Part shown: piece after piece, positions 23,050 to 34,735 of the stretch | Layout: each line of letters starts with the position of its first letter | Position numbering within the stretch: the first letter of the stretch is position 1 | DNA from: Echinometra lucunter | Lineage: Eukaryota > Echinodermata > Echinoidea > Camarodonta > Echinometridae | Reading direction: 5' to 3' | NCBI GenBank assembly: GCA_029962745.1 | Contig: CM057171.1 | Span: 5,783,236-5,847,235 of the forward strand | Length of the DNA: 64,000 bases | Notes under the pieces: generated by a model | What the model was told of the DNA's origin: nothing | Seen by the model: the letters and a program-made list of their open reading frames with translations, nothing else | Databases searched by the model: none | Program-made: the position numbers and the translations under genes

Positions 23050-23709
23050 CTGTTCATTTTTTCCCATAACAAAGAGAAATAAAACGACAGAAAAATATCA
23101 ATAAAGCGATTAAAATATGTCAAGGATTGAAAACTTAAAATTCCACAGGAAACAGGGAAATGGACAAAGTTTAAAAGGAAATGGAGGAGACTATTGTAAG
23201 AATTCCCTTGTATCTGAAAGGCTTTAAAAAAGTCTTTTTGAACAGCATCGCAAGTGTTACCAGCTACGAAAACGTAAACCTGATTTTGTTTTAATGAAAA
23301 TTGATGATCAATGTAAGTTTCATACACGGACTGAGGACATATTTGTTAATTTGCGTGTTAAAATGCAATCCTTGTATTTTAAGTTATTGAAAGACTATTT
23401 GAAAAGTATCTTATCTGTAGAGCCTATCTTTGAAGAAGCTTTCATCCTCACAAACTCATTTTTAGAGACGCAATACATCCACGACCTACATGTAGGTTTA
23501 ATATATTTTTTTAAAAGAGTGGGCGATTGTGCAAATGCAGTTTACACAGTGGATAAATTCAAAATTTCTTCTTCTTCTTCAATGGGGTATCATTGAAATG
23601 TTTTTGGGTTTTTTTCACATGTGTCTTTGCCTGTGACTTTAAAGGGGAAATAGGTTGCATTATTCAGCATGTTCAGAAAGATTGACGAGGGTTTTTTTCT
23701 TCTTCTTAC

Positions 23710-23744
23710 CTCGATAAGACTGAATCAAGTCTAAAGATGGTAAT
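23710..23744 (-). CDS. Exon 4: 35-bp microexon
   Basis: Acceptor taatttcag|AT, donor ATCGAG|GTAAGAAG. It completes the split Arg codon from exon 3 and leaves phase 1 for the ZU5 exon, coding LPSLDLIQSYR. Both splice sites are close to consensus. Confidence 0.75.
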
Positions 23745-24241
23745 CTGAAATTAATCATATATAAGTATTATGACATTTTCACTTCTTTACATATAATCTT
23801 GGTGTCGGAAAAAGTTTTTATTTTCTATTATGTATTTATGATATCCACTCGAGGATACCAAAATCATAAGAGTAACATTTGGTATAATGGCCAACTTTTT
23901 CCCTGTTTCTGTGGGTCTGCCAGAATTCAGGTACGTTAATGACCAAACGTATGTAATATCTTTAACGACTTCGACGGCATAGTGATACCACAATCTTAAT
24001 GGAAAATATACAAGTCGAGCTCATAGTCCCAGTTTGGAAAAAATTAATTATGCATTTTTATCGTTAGATTAAGCCATCTGCTGATTATCAGCTAGTTCCA
24101 TATTATTACAAAGCCCGTATCTCTGGAGAAAAAAATAGATAAAGATACATGTATGTATTCCTTTCGATATGATGAATCCATTTCCTTATATTCATGATAT
24201 TCCTTCTTTTCGATACTTGTTCCATTAACAAATTATTTTAC

Positions 24242-24399
24242 CTCGACAAAATCATCTGTTTGACAACTTCATCCTGGGCGTAATGGATTGGTAAGTTGCC
24301 ATATTTGTCCCTCACATCGAACTTCGCACCATTCTCTAGAAGATAAAATACTAAGGCCTTCTCAGGAGAGAGTTCACCCTGATAAAACTCATCAGAGAT
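24242..24399 (-). CDS. Exon 3: terminal ankyrin repeat region
   Basis: Acceptor ctttttttcag|AT (phase 0), donor TCGAG|GTAAAA (phase 2). ALVFYLLENGAKFDVRDKYG and NLPIHYAQDEVVKQMIL fit the outer helix, loop and next repeat of a degenerate ankyrin stack. It is unlike the near-identical repeats of exon 1, so these capping repeats evolve separately. Confidence 0.85.
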
Positions 24400-25026
24400 C
24401 TGAAAAAAAGACATACAACTAAGCATGTTCTTGGACCCCGGGTGAAGACGAGGCGGGGTAGCATTAATCAGAAACATGGTTTACCCTGCATGCAAGTCTC
24501 TCGGCTGCATTAAAATTGTTGGTATGTTTAAATAGTCGCCGCCCTTTTCCCCCTACTTAACTGGCGCCATGTGTGGCATATACATCGGGCATGTTGGGAG
24601 CATTAGGTAATATGTAGAATGCCTTAGAGACTTATTCTCCTACTAGCTTGGGGCACCCCACACCATGGATGCAACCTATTTGTAATACATGATGAACACA
24701 AGGTTAAATAAAGAAAATGATCCCTGTTCTTAAGTTTTGCTAATTCTCTTAGAAAATATCATACATTGGTCAAATACCATGATAAAAGGGTATTTGAGAT
24801 GCATTTCTGGTGACCTTTGAGCAGCTTTGTAATGAATTAATATTCAATTACACTGCCCTCATTGCCCTGTGTTCAGATTCATTCGATCCGAATTACGATG
24901 AAGAAGGCAGTCACCACAAATGTCGGTAATAAATAGTATTTTTATAATATTTTAGGCTAGTCTACAACGCAAGCAATACTGTTCTCGCTTATGCTATACA
25001 TGTATAGAAAATTGTACCTCACTCAC

Positions 25027-25218
25027 CTTTCTAAGTGTATCTGATTCTTGCACATTTTGTTCGGTCTTGTAGCAGAGTGTGATTGCTTTATGGAGACATG
25101 TCTGGCCATCAGGTGACTGGACATTAAGATCAGCTCCATGAGAAACTAATTTCTCGATGGTAGAGATACAACCTTGTTGTATGGCAAGATGGATGTCCGT
25201 TGAATTCATTTCTTCAGA
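25027..25218 (-). CDS. Exon 2: degenerate ankyrin repeats
   Basis: Acceptor attctttcag|TCT and donor AGAAAG|GTGAGTGA, both in phase 0. DIHLAIQQGCISTIEKLVS then HGADLNVQSPDGQTCLHKAI are one full and one partial ankyrin repeat. Phase 0 agrees with the exon 1 donor 25.9 kb upstream, and an ankyrin-to-ankyrin join makes sense. An alternative is that this exon starts a separate gene at the Met near 25209. Confidence 0.8.
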
Positions 25219-25999
25219 CTGAAAGAATTATTAGAAACAGTAGATTGGAAAAATACTCAAAGGCCCTGCCTTGAACGAGTCATTGTATATTTGTTTTATA
25301 TCCCTAATCGTTCCGTGGACACTCATGTAATTACATGTACTCACATTCGCATCACATTCAAGGAAATAACTGGCGAAAAGTGAAGAAAAGAGCTCTGAAG
25401 ACGTGACCGCAGCTCGATCACCTCAGCGAGCTGCATCGCATTCAGCATGATTTCCGCGGCGCTGCTAGCTGTGAGCGCTAGCTACCCACATAAGTTTCCC
25501 GTGCCGTCCCGTGGGGTACGGTGCAGGCTGGTTCATCATTAAGGTGGGCTGCTGCTTCTTTCCCTTCGCGTCGAGAGTCGGGGGGGGGGGGGCATATTTT
25601 ACTTTTTCCCTCGGGGAAAACGTGAACTTTGCGTGACGTCAGCAACGAAAAGTGAACTGTACGGAGGAAACGTCCTTTCTGGTAAAACTACACATGTTCT
25701 TGTTGTGCACACTCCTAATGCAATATTCTTACAATTAGGGATACAAGGGCTGCCGAGCTAAAGCCAGGGTAATAATATCCAAGTCCTTTGGAAGCGCATA
25801 GAGACGTTATATCATAATGTGATATGCGCTATACAAGAACTGTATATTATTATTATTATTATTACAAGAATCAACTACAGTTACTGATTGCTGCTGGTAA
25901 TAAGAGTAAGTGAGGTTGAACCAAGATTGATAACCTACCGGTATCGGGCATTTTTAAACTGTCTTTTTGTATTATTCGAGAGGCAATGCGAAACCAATT
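25219..25999. other. Intron 1, unique segment next to exon 2
   Basis: No exon seen. It contains a G run at 25580-25592 and a short ATT microsatellite at 25847-25864. The inverted duplication starts at 26000. Confidence 0.5.
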
Positions 26000-27130
26000 G
26001 GCCGGAATTCACAAAGGTGGTTTCAGTCAAAACCATGGTTTAAACATGGTTTTGAACCACAGTTCAGACCACGGTTTCAAAATTGCGATTCACAAAGGTG
26101 ATTTCAAGTGAAACCATGGTTTCTTCTCCTGCTTTTACGTCATAATTTTGAATCAACTGTTTGGATTGGTCTGAAACTGTGGTTTTAGATGAAACCATGG
26201 TTTAACCTGGTTTTAACCAATCAGAGTGCAGCATTTTGGGCAGCAGACAGCCACCGGTCAAGCGTAGCGGAAAGAAGTTGTTTTGGCAGCAAGACTTGAG
26301 GAGCTAAGCCTTTTTCCTGACCCTTAGCTAGAACGAAATCGTGAGTAATTTACCGATTCCTAAAGATTTCTAATTAGAAATTCTCTTTTCTTCATATTTA
26401 TACGTATTTTTTTGTACAGAAAAGTAAATATGATGATATAAAAGCATGCTGTTTGGAGCAGAGCGCCAGTGTGGAGCTAAGTGAAGCATAATCGCAAGCA
26501 GGTTAATTTTTCAGTCCCAGGTGTTTATTTTTGTGTCCCTTCATCACAACGAGTTGAAGACTGGATCGAGATCGAGTAAGGCTGGAGTAAGACTTACTTA
26601 CTTTTGGATACTTATGGATGCTTCTGAACACAGGTTCAAGCCTCTATATTCAGATCCAAATTCTGACGCCTTTTTAGGTTGCCAGGATCATGACCAGGTG
26701 GGTCTGCATCGAAGTGAAACTTTACTGGTTCATTTGGGAGCTATAATGCACTTTCATATCCACACGCGACACACGTAGGCCTATTTCCAGTTGAATTGAA
26801 AATTAAATGAATGAATTTGCTTCAAATTTCACAGAGCATGGATGGTCAGCAACATGTCAGTGTCATGTGTACTGTGATAGACTCTAATGTAGATTCGAGT
26901 CTAAAATCTATTAGTAGATCTATTCAATTTTTCACCTGAATTTGAATAAAGTCTTTCCAAGGGAACCTCCATTTATGGCTTTGAAAGTTTGATCTTTGAT
27001 GTCGTTGCTCAGTATCCCCGCCAGGCCCTGCTGCGCGCTGTGTGCTACATGTTTCGATCTCTGCATAAGTGCATGTACATTCTGCTTTCTATTCCTAAAC
27101 TGAAGCTAGAATCTACATGTACATCATGAA

Positions 27131-27742
27131 CAGTGGCGGCACCAGGATTGTTAAGGGGGGGGGGGGGCAAATGGAGGGCAAAAGAAAATGTTGGGGGGCA
27201 GGGGCAGTCAATTTTTTTTTTTCGCGTGTATGGAAAAAATCGAGCGTGAAGCGCGAGTTTTAGTCGCCGTCGTAAATCCACTTTGAGGAGTGGGGGGGGA
27301 TAATTGAATTTTTGGACTATTTTTTTTTCCTCTTACACACATTTTAATATCAATTTTGCGAGCGAGCGAAGCGAGCGAACAAAAAATAACCGTTTTGGGG
27401 GTTTTAATCGCATTTTCGAATAAATATTCTGAAATATGACGAGCGAGCGAGCCAAAAATGACTACTTTTCTTGTTTTTAATCGCATTTTAGAAATGAAAT
27501 TTAAAAATATGATGAGCGAGCGAAGCGAGCGAGCCAAAAATAACCACTTTGGGGGTTTTCAATCGAAGTTTTGAAGAGCTGAAAATGGTATTTTAGAGCA
27601 CTTCACAGCTCGAATATGATGCTTATGACAACATCTACTTATTTACAAATTACTGTATCATTTTTCTTTTCAGTCCTCAAAATTTCGGGGGGGGGGGCAA
27701 ATGCCTCCCTTGCCCCCCCCCCCCCCCTTGGTGCCGCCACTG
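27131..27742. mobile_element. hAT-like non-autonomous element, 612 bp, 8-bp target duplication
   Basis: Ends CAGTGGCGGCACCA and TGGTGCCGCCACTG form perfect inverted repeats flanked by ATCATGAA at 27123-27130 and 27743-27750. Inside are poly-G/poly-C runs and several copies of GAGCGAGCGAAGCGAGC separated by TTTT-rich spacers. The right arm keeps the empty site with a single TTCATGAT (42829-42836). No transposase is encoded, so the open frames here are not genes. Confidence 0.95.
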
Positions 27743-27924
27743 ATCATGAATTATGTCATACTTGCTAACTCTACCGATCTAAGCGGTATAGACTACCGCT
27801 TTTCATGGAATTTAACCACTTCCCTTCCTGTACATATTAAAAACAACAAAAAATGTAGTAATAGGGGTCTAGTAATCTGTGATGTAGCAATCTAAGTTTT
27901 TACTAACTTTACATGTAGACCCAT

Positions 27925-28088
27925 CTGTAAGTGACGGAAGTTCTAATTCTCTAATTTCCTAAAGACCGCCATGACCACAGAGTTGTCAAACCATGTATTC
28001 TGATTTGTTTCTGTTAGCAAGGTCTGACAACTCTGTGGTCATGGCGGTCTTTAGGAAATTAGAGAATTAGAACTTCAGTCACTTACAG
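27925..28088. repeat. Long perfect-loop palindrome, about 68-bp arms
   Basis: CTGTAAGTGAC at 27925 is matched by GTCACTTACAG at 28078-28088. The arms continue through CCGCCATGACCACAGAG and its inverse, leaving about a 28-bp loop. It lies at the edge of DNA absent from the right arm. The TG...CA termini would suit an LTR remnant of the adjoining BEL/Pao element, but an independent MITE is equally possible. Confidence 0.75.
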
Positions 28089-29733
28089 TTCAACAACAGT
28101 GGGTTCATCAAAATTTTAACAAAATAACGGCAGGTCTTTACAGTCAAGTGTATCAAAACACACGTGTATATCAAGCAGCGAAAATTTACCCTGGCTTCTG
28201 ACGTCATCCAATTTCCAAACGAATCAGAACACTCAAATTAGCATATCGCTAATCAACCGATAGTAAAGAAAGCCTTGGCAATTTACATCCCGGCCCCTTA
28301 AATGAGAAGTCCAAATAACTGAACATTTATCTTACCATTTTCTATACGTAAATTGACATAAGTCAGCAAGTCACATAGACATACAATAATATTTAAAACT
28401 AAATAAAAATGGTACTTATCTCTCCAATAGTTCATGAGAGTAGTTTTAAAATGTGTCCTATTTCAAGATGAGCCTTCAACATAATAGAAACAATATCTTT
28501 AAATTTGTTAAACAAGCACTTTGCATGAATGTATATAAATATTGCACATAGATTTTCTTTTCAAGACATACATCTGTATGTTTAAAGAATGATAATCTTC
28601 TTGATTCATCCCTTTAAATATAATGGAAACTACTAATCAATAATAATGAGATGATTGCACATCAGTAAACAAATATATGCAAATAAACTTTGAAAATTTG
28701 CTACTTGCAGTCCTGTTATTGAACTAATCTAGACTCGTTTTGCTTTGGAATAAGACGACCAAAAGATTTAAAATATTATCTATACATTCTCCTGAACTTC
28801 ATGTATATACAAAATCAAAGAATAGGTATCTGTCAAACTTCTCAGACTCTTTTGAACACAAATTATTGTTTTGAAAGTAGAAATGTATATTCCACTTCAT
28901 TATGTCAATATAGAATAGCAATTTTTACAATCTATGCAATAAAGATGAAAATTTCACATGAAATAATGAAAAGGCATTCAATTTTTTATCTTCAAGCACA
29001 TTCAACGCTCATTTTTTTTTTCTTTTTTTTTTAAGTAGCTGCTTCGGTTTGTTTTTGTTTTATTTTGCTCCAAATTAATGAGTTACACAAATATCAGAGG
29101 AAAGTTCATGCACCTTTTATCAGTATATTGAACGATTTCACTGAATGCATTTTCACACACATATATTCAAATGAGTTGTTGTTTAAACTACTTGAATGTC
29201 TGAAGGTTCATCATAGTTCTGAGTTTAAAATTCGATCCTTTGGCGATGATCTGAAGAGTCTTACGTTTCTTTAAAGTTCAAAATCAAATTTCATCTCAGC
29301 AAGTCATCTCGATGATCATTTTCCTTTCTCTTGAAAATGTTCTAAAGTCATTAGTTGGAAGAATCGTTCACGAATTTGCGAACTACGACTTGAATGGGGA
29401 AATAAATTCTGTATCCTTAAGATGATTTCTTGAGTAAGCGATAATGTTCTTCCTTTCGTTAGCCAATTTCGCGAATCATTCGATGGTGATCTAACCATGC
29501 GGTGAAAGTTATGCAAATCTCCATGATCCAAATTAATTCACAAATTGAAATCCACATTGCTTCAGCTATCAAAACATTTACTTCTTTATGATGAAAACTC
29601 CAATTAAAATTATGTTATCATTTTTTTCTAAAACATGAGCATGATATTACATGTTCCAGTGCTAACTCTGCGATATTCCAAAATTCTGCTCTCAAAATGA
29701 TGAAATTTCAATTTCAGATATGAAATAAAGATA
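28089..29733. other. Non-coding part of the left-arm insertion
   Basis: AT-rich DNA between the palindrome and the retrotransposon coding remnant, missing from the right arm. It probably belongs to the 3' untranslated part or LTR of the BEL/Pao element. No open frame with family features was found. Confidence 0.45.
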
Positions 29734-31697
29734 TCACTTTTCATCACTTTCAATGGTCTCCAACAAGCACAATTTGTGGATAGGTCGCGTCAATTCTCCA
29801 GTGGCAACTTTCACCTTTGCTGACCGCACAAGATTGTCTTTACCAGGGTAGATTTCAACGACTCGGCCCATCAGCCATCTATTACGAGGCATGTCTTCGA
29901 CAACAAGTACGATGTTATCGATCGCGATACTTCTCCTTTCGCTGATCCACTTCTGGCGTTGTTGCAATGTCGGTAGATACTCTTTAGTCCATCGCTTCCA
30001 GAACATATCGGCTAGGTGTTGTACCTGTCTCCACCTCCTGCGCGAGTAGAGATCGCTTTGATCGAATACCCCTGGTGGTAGCTCAGCATTCGGCCTAATC
30101 AAGAGGAGGTGATTAGGTGTCAGAGGCTCAGGATCCCTCTGATCTGTGGACACCACTGTCAGCGGGCGTCCATTGACAATCGACTCCACCTTACACATCA
30201 AAGTTGTCAGTCCTTCATCATGGAGACCTTGCTGCTTCTTGAGAGCACCAAGGATCTTTCTAACAGTTCTTATCTGGCGCTCCCAAGCAACTCCAATGTG
30301 AGATGCTGTAGGGGGGTTAAACTTCCAGGATTTCCTTCTGTAGAAGGAATTGATGGATCTGGCGTTGGTTCCAGCCTTTAATCTCTTCCCTCAGTTCTCT
30401 CTCTGCCCCGACAAAGTTACTGCCATTGTCTGACCAGATAACTTCTGGTCTTCCTCGTCTCGAGATAAAGCTCTCCAGACCATTGATAAAGGAGTCTGTG
30501 TCCATAACATGAAGAACCTCAATATGGATAGCTCCGAAGACTAGGCAGGTAAAAATACATCCATATCTCTTTACATCCTTTCGTCCCTGCTTTACAGTGA
30601 ATGGGCCAAAGCAATCAACCCCTACATAATTAAATGGAGGCTTGTCAGGGGTGATTCTCTCTTGAGGCAGGTCAGACATCTTTTGCTCCATGGGTTGTGA
30701 TGATTGTCGTCTACAAACAAAACATCTGCGCAGTACCTCCTTCACTGCAGAGCATCCACCTACAATCCAATAGTGTTCCCGTATGCATGCCAAGACATGT
30801 TCCTGCCCAGAGTGGCCAGTAAGTTCATGATAGTGTCTCACAATCATCGTAGTCACACAATGTTTCTTGGGAAGAATCAGTGGATGCTTGTAACCTTCAT
30901 CAACCCTGCTGTGCCGAATCGGCCTCCGACACGAATAAGCCCCTGCTCAGACAGCTCTGGATTGAGTCTGGACAAAGAACTTGACTTCAACATCTTAGAC
31001 TTCTTTGGCTTTGACTTGTCACTTTCTTTGTTGCCTTTCAGTACTCCTTGAAGGCATTCATACTCGGTCTTGAAATGTTTCCTCTGCACATAGCGTACGA
31101 CAGCTTCCTCTGCCTCTGTCATCTCGGTCAACGATAAAGGGCGATTCATACCAGATTCTTCGATCTTGACTTCATGACCGGCTTTCCATCTAAGATAGCA
31201 TCTTAGTCTCAGTATGTATGCCACTGCTGTCTTGAAACGAAACCATGATGAGTATCTTCCCAGCAAAGCTTCGACAACTCCTTCCGAGTGTGTAGAAGAG
31301 AACACTCTTTGAGTATGACCTTGATTGACTTCAGGATCATTTTCCAACTTGCTTTCTTGAAGCTCGAGACATTTAGGCCAGTATTCTTCAGCAGCATACA
31401 GGAATTCTGGTCCCTTAAGCCACCTCCCATTCAACTCTTCGGGAGTCAGTCCTCTAGTGATATCATCTGCACGGTTCAAGGATGAGTTCACATGCCTCCA
31501 TTGACTAGGATTTGATCCGTCTCTTATGGCAGCAACCCTGTTAGCTACAAAGGTGAGAAAACGCTTGTCTTCATTAGCAATGTAGTGAAGGACAATGGAA
31601 CTATCTGTCCAGAAGACTGATTCTTTCAGTTGCAGATCCAATTCGTGCTTGATCATCCTATCCATTGCTACTGATAGGGTTAATGATAATGTTACTG
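29734..31697 (-). mobile_element. BEL/Pao LTR retrotransposon fragment (RNase H, integrase), disabled
   Basis: In minus-strand order: an RNase H/linker part (31.68-30.92 kb) with VFWTDSSIVLHYIAN and WRHVNSSLNRADDITRG; an integrase zinc-binding part with HYHELTGHSGQEHVL and CFVCRRQ; and an integrase core with VGVDCFGPF and IWSDNGSNFVGAERELREE. A C-terminal Pao-type domain follows (NHLLLIRPNAELPPG, RRRWRQVQHLADMFWKRW). Frameshifts near 30920 and 30330 break the reading frame, and gag, protease and reverse transcriptase are absent. It is a 5'-truncated, inactive copy. Confidence 0.92.
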
Positions 31698-32736
31698 ATA
31701 ATGTGGGATAACACAGGAAATTTTGCAAAAAATTTAGATTGTTGGCTTAAAGATGGCACAAATGCGCACATGAAGTGAAGCGAAGCATCGGAGGACCGTA
31801 CAAAGCAACAAAATTGGAGGCCGAAGATGTGTAAATCGAGGTTTCCTTGGTCTAATTTTATTCTAATGCAGATGAAAGATTGAATACATGTTGCCGATCG
31901 ATCATTATGTGAATTTTTTTTAAAAGCAGACTTGTTCATTACATTTGGAAATATGTGCATGGATACGAAAGTGGATTAACGCCTTGATTTGAGGCTGAAT
32001 CTCGAATTCTCAGTCACATTAATAAGAAGCATAGAGCAGATTGAGGACGACCCTGAAAATTGTTGATGTACAGTACATGTATGTATTTTATGTACACTCA
32101 CTTCTTTTTGTGTCATTGGATTTGACAATGACAACTTGCACAGCTCATGTATGCAATTGCGGAGCAAAATTAATTTTTCTGTTTATTCTTTTTTTTATCG
32201 TTTTAGTAAAGCACCTTGAACATGTATAAAGGCACTTGATAAGAATTTGAGACAAGTATTTTTCAAATCATCGGAAATGAGGCCAGGAATCTTTTGTGCA
32301 TTTCATCTTGTATTACATGTATGTCAGAATCAATTATAAACTTTGTATTGATGTTACCCAGACATGGGCCCTACTATTTTTTCCGAACATATTGAGAGAA
32401 TGTGTACATCAGTAATTCATGTGCAAGCAGGCCTAGGTTAATGATAACAATTGTGGAGGATTATAATTTCCAGTAATTCTTGCCTTCAGTATTTAATCTT
32501 GCCTCTAATTCCATCGTTATTTTACAAACAGAGAGCTGACAGAAAACAGCAAGGTCTCTTAGACCGGAGGAATCCATTTGAATGCACTCTGCCCCTTCAG
32601 CATGTTTGAAGGAAATCTGAACACTGAACTAAATGATCCACTATAGCTACCTGTGATCTTCCAGGTATTGACTGCTCTATTTTTTTAAATACTAGTTAGT
32701 TGTTTTCCCCTGAATTTCTGTTTTTTATTGTTTATC

Positions 32737-32771
<35 letters not shown>

Positions 32772-33420
32772 CCTTTGTTTTTTTTTTTTTGGGGGGGGGG
32801 GTTAATTCTTTTTATCCTCAAATAATGTTAATGGGAAGAGGGGCATATGAGAAGTTAGTGCTATGAGATTTGAAAACCAATTTAAATATGGAGGTCCTTT
32901 AATGCCTGTCATTGTTAATTGCATGGATTTTTTTGAGCAAGGCACCAAACTTATTTTAACATAGTAATCCTTTTGTGGAAGGAAATCTTGGTTCTGATAC
33001 GGTGATAAGTCATCTTGATATCTTAATCATTTAAGAATGTCATTTTGAGAGAGAATATCACAATACGTGTAATTCCAAATTTCATTTTCCCATATTTTTG
33101 GCTATAAGGAGTGAAGAATTGAGCACCATTCAATTCTCAACATCTAAAAATGACTTGCACTACTTGTAAAATTGTTCATGCAGCAGTAGCAAGTGTGTTA
33201 TGAAAAGAAGCCATAATTTCTGTAATTTTGTTATGCTAATATTAAATCACAAATTGATTACTTTTTTTTTCATTTTTTCATCATTCTTAAATGCCAAATT
33301 AATGATGCATACTTCTGCTTTATTTGTTTTTTTTTTCATATATATATATATTTTCAATTTAAAGGTCAATATTTCTGAGAAAATATTTTCACCCTGGTAT
33401 CTGTTGATACGTAATTACAG

Positions 33421-33626
33421 GATCGTTCCATAGGATGCATGGTGATGACTGATGAGGCATCAATATCACAATCATCTGTTTGCAGAGACATCAGAGAGGT
33501 TTCCAAAGCTATCGCAAGAAGGAAGAGAGAATTCATGCAGTTTCTAAGTACGAAAAGAGGTTGAATCTACCCATCAGTGATTCTATGATTATTGCGGATT
33601 TCCAGGTGTCATAGGTGGCATATAGG
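33421..33626 (+). pseudogene. PIF/Harbinger transposase fragment (left arm)
   Basis: The frame reads DEASISQSSVCRDIREVSKA then IARRKREFMQF, the helix-turn-helix part typical of Harbinger/HARBI1-like transposases. After a frameshift, FYDYCGFPGVIGGI follows, matching the conserved segment before the first catalytic Asp, and then a stop. The right arm carries the same fragment on the opposite strand. Confidence 0.75.
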
Positions 33627-34735
33627 TGCTATTAATTAGACTCGTGTCAAATTCATGGATCAGAGTTAACTGAAAGAACTGAAGAGACATGGGCATTTGG
33701 TGCCAGGGGGTTATATGGAGGTAGTGGAATGTGGGTAATTTTTTTGATAATCATCTGTAATTATCCTTAACCTTAAGCAAGGGGGAGGGGTCTGCAAAGA
33801 CGTTTCGCGTGATATGTCCCTAATATGCAAATCAGTCGATGCGCCATTTCATGATTTTGTTTTTCTTTTAAGTCTCGTTCATCTTTTAAGACCAAAGTCG
33901 CGACGTCCGGGCATGGGTTCCGAAGTTACGTAACGGGGGGGGGGGGGGGGGGGTGGGGGGTTCATATGCCCCCCTTCCACCACTTGGTTGGCGAAAAAAA
34001 TAATAATACACGCACAAACTCTCGTTTCTACCTGGAGCCCTCCCCCCCCCCCCCCCCCCATTGCGGAGAAGTTTGTTATGGCAATGTTTGCCTTTAGTTA
34101 CATATTTTTCTTTGCAATATGAATTAGTCTCATAAGTGCTTTTGATTAGGCAGCTAGATATTGGTGCTCTACAAATACATCAGTTAGCTTGGATTGGAAT
34201 TGCAGTATATCATAATCTGATTTATATTAAAAATTTTGGTCCATAACCATAATTTCAAAATAAAAACAGTTTTAAAAAACTTATTTGAATTTGAATAAAT
34301 ATTTCGAATAAAAATTGAATTTTCAATTCTGTAGTAGAATCCTATTTAAGGCTATCCTGAATTCATATATTTAGATGAGCTACACATTGTCTTGCTCTTG
34401 CAATCATTATTAAAAAGTGGATAATGATAAGTTCTCAATCAGGTAATTGGACCATCTGCTGGTAGACCAAGTGGATATGAACCTGGCATGGTTTCTGCAT
34501 GGCTTTATAAATTCTTTTTATGAGTAAAACGTTATTTATGTGTACTAAGGAAGTGGAATATTTATAGTATAAATGGAATAATTTAAATGTAGACAGGGCC
34601 GGGGGGCGAATTTTTTTTTTCCTACGACATTTTCGCTCCTTGCGCGTGCGCACATGGTCATTTTCCGAGAGCTCATAAATATTCATATGTACGTCCCTAG
34701 ACCATGCCCTAGACCCTTAATCAGGTCATTCTCCG

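Larger units (their letters stand above)
26000..34735. repeat. Giant inverted duplication, left arm
   Basis: Pairs in reverse complement with 37823-49773. The outer end GGCCGGAATTCACAAAGGTG matches CACCTTTGTGAATTCGGGCC at 49754-49773, and ATT follows or precedes on both outer sides (25997-25999, 49774-49776). Matching anchors include 26230/43720, 26560/43365, 27110/42870, 31720/42250, 32540/41350, 33440/40410, 33890/39950 and 34450/38445. Arm-specific insertions are listed separately. Outside those, no intact gene is present. Confidence 0.9.

Noticed and set aside
18600..25218. Reading the ZU5 block as a UNC5-type receptor
   Set aside because: No transmembrane, immunoglobulin or thrombospondin exon precedes it; ankyrin repeats do, so an intracellular protein is more likely.
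26521..26778. 85-codon frame in the left arm
   Set aside because: The mirror copy in the right arm does not preserve it as a coding unit and it resembles no family.
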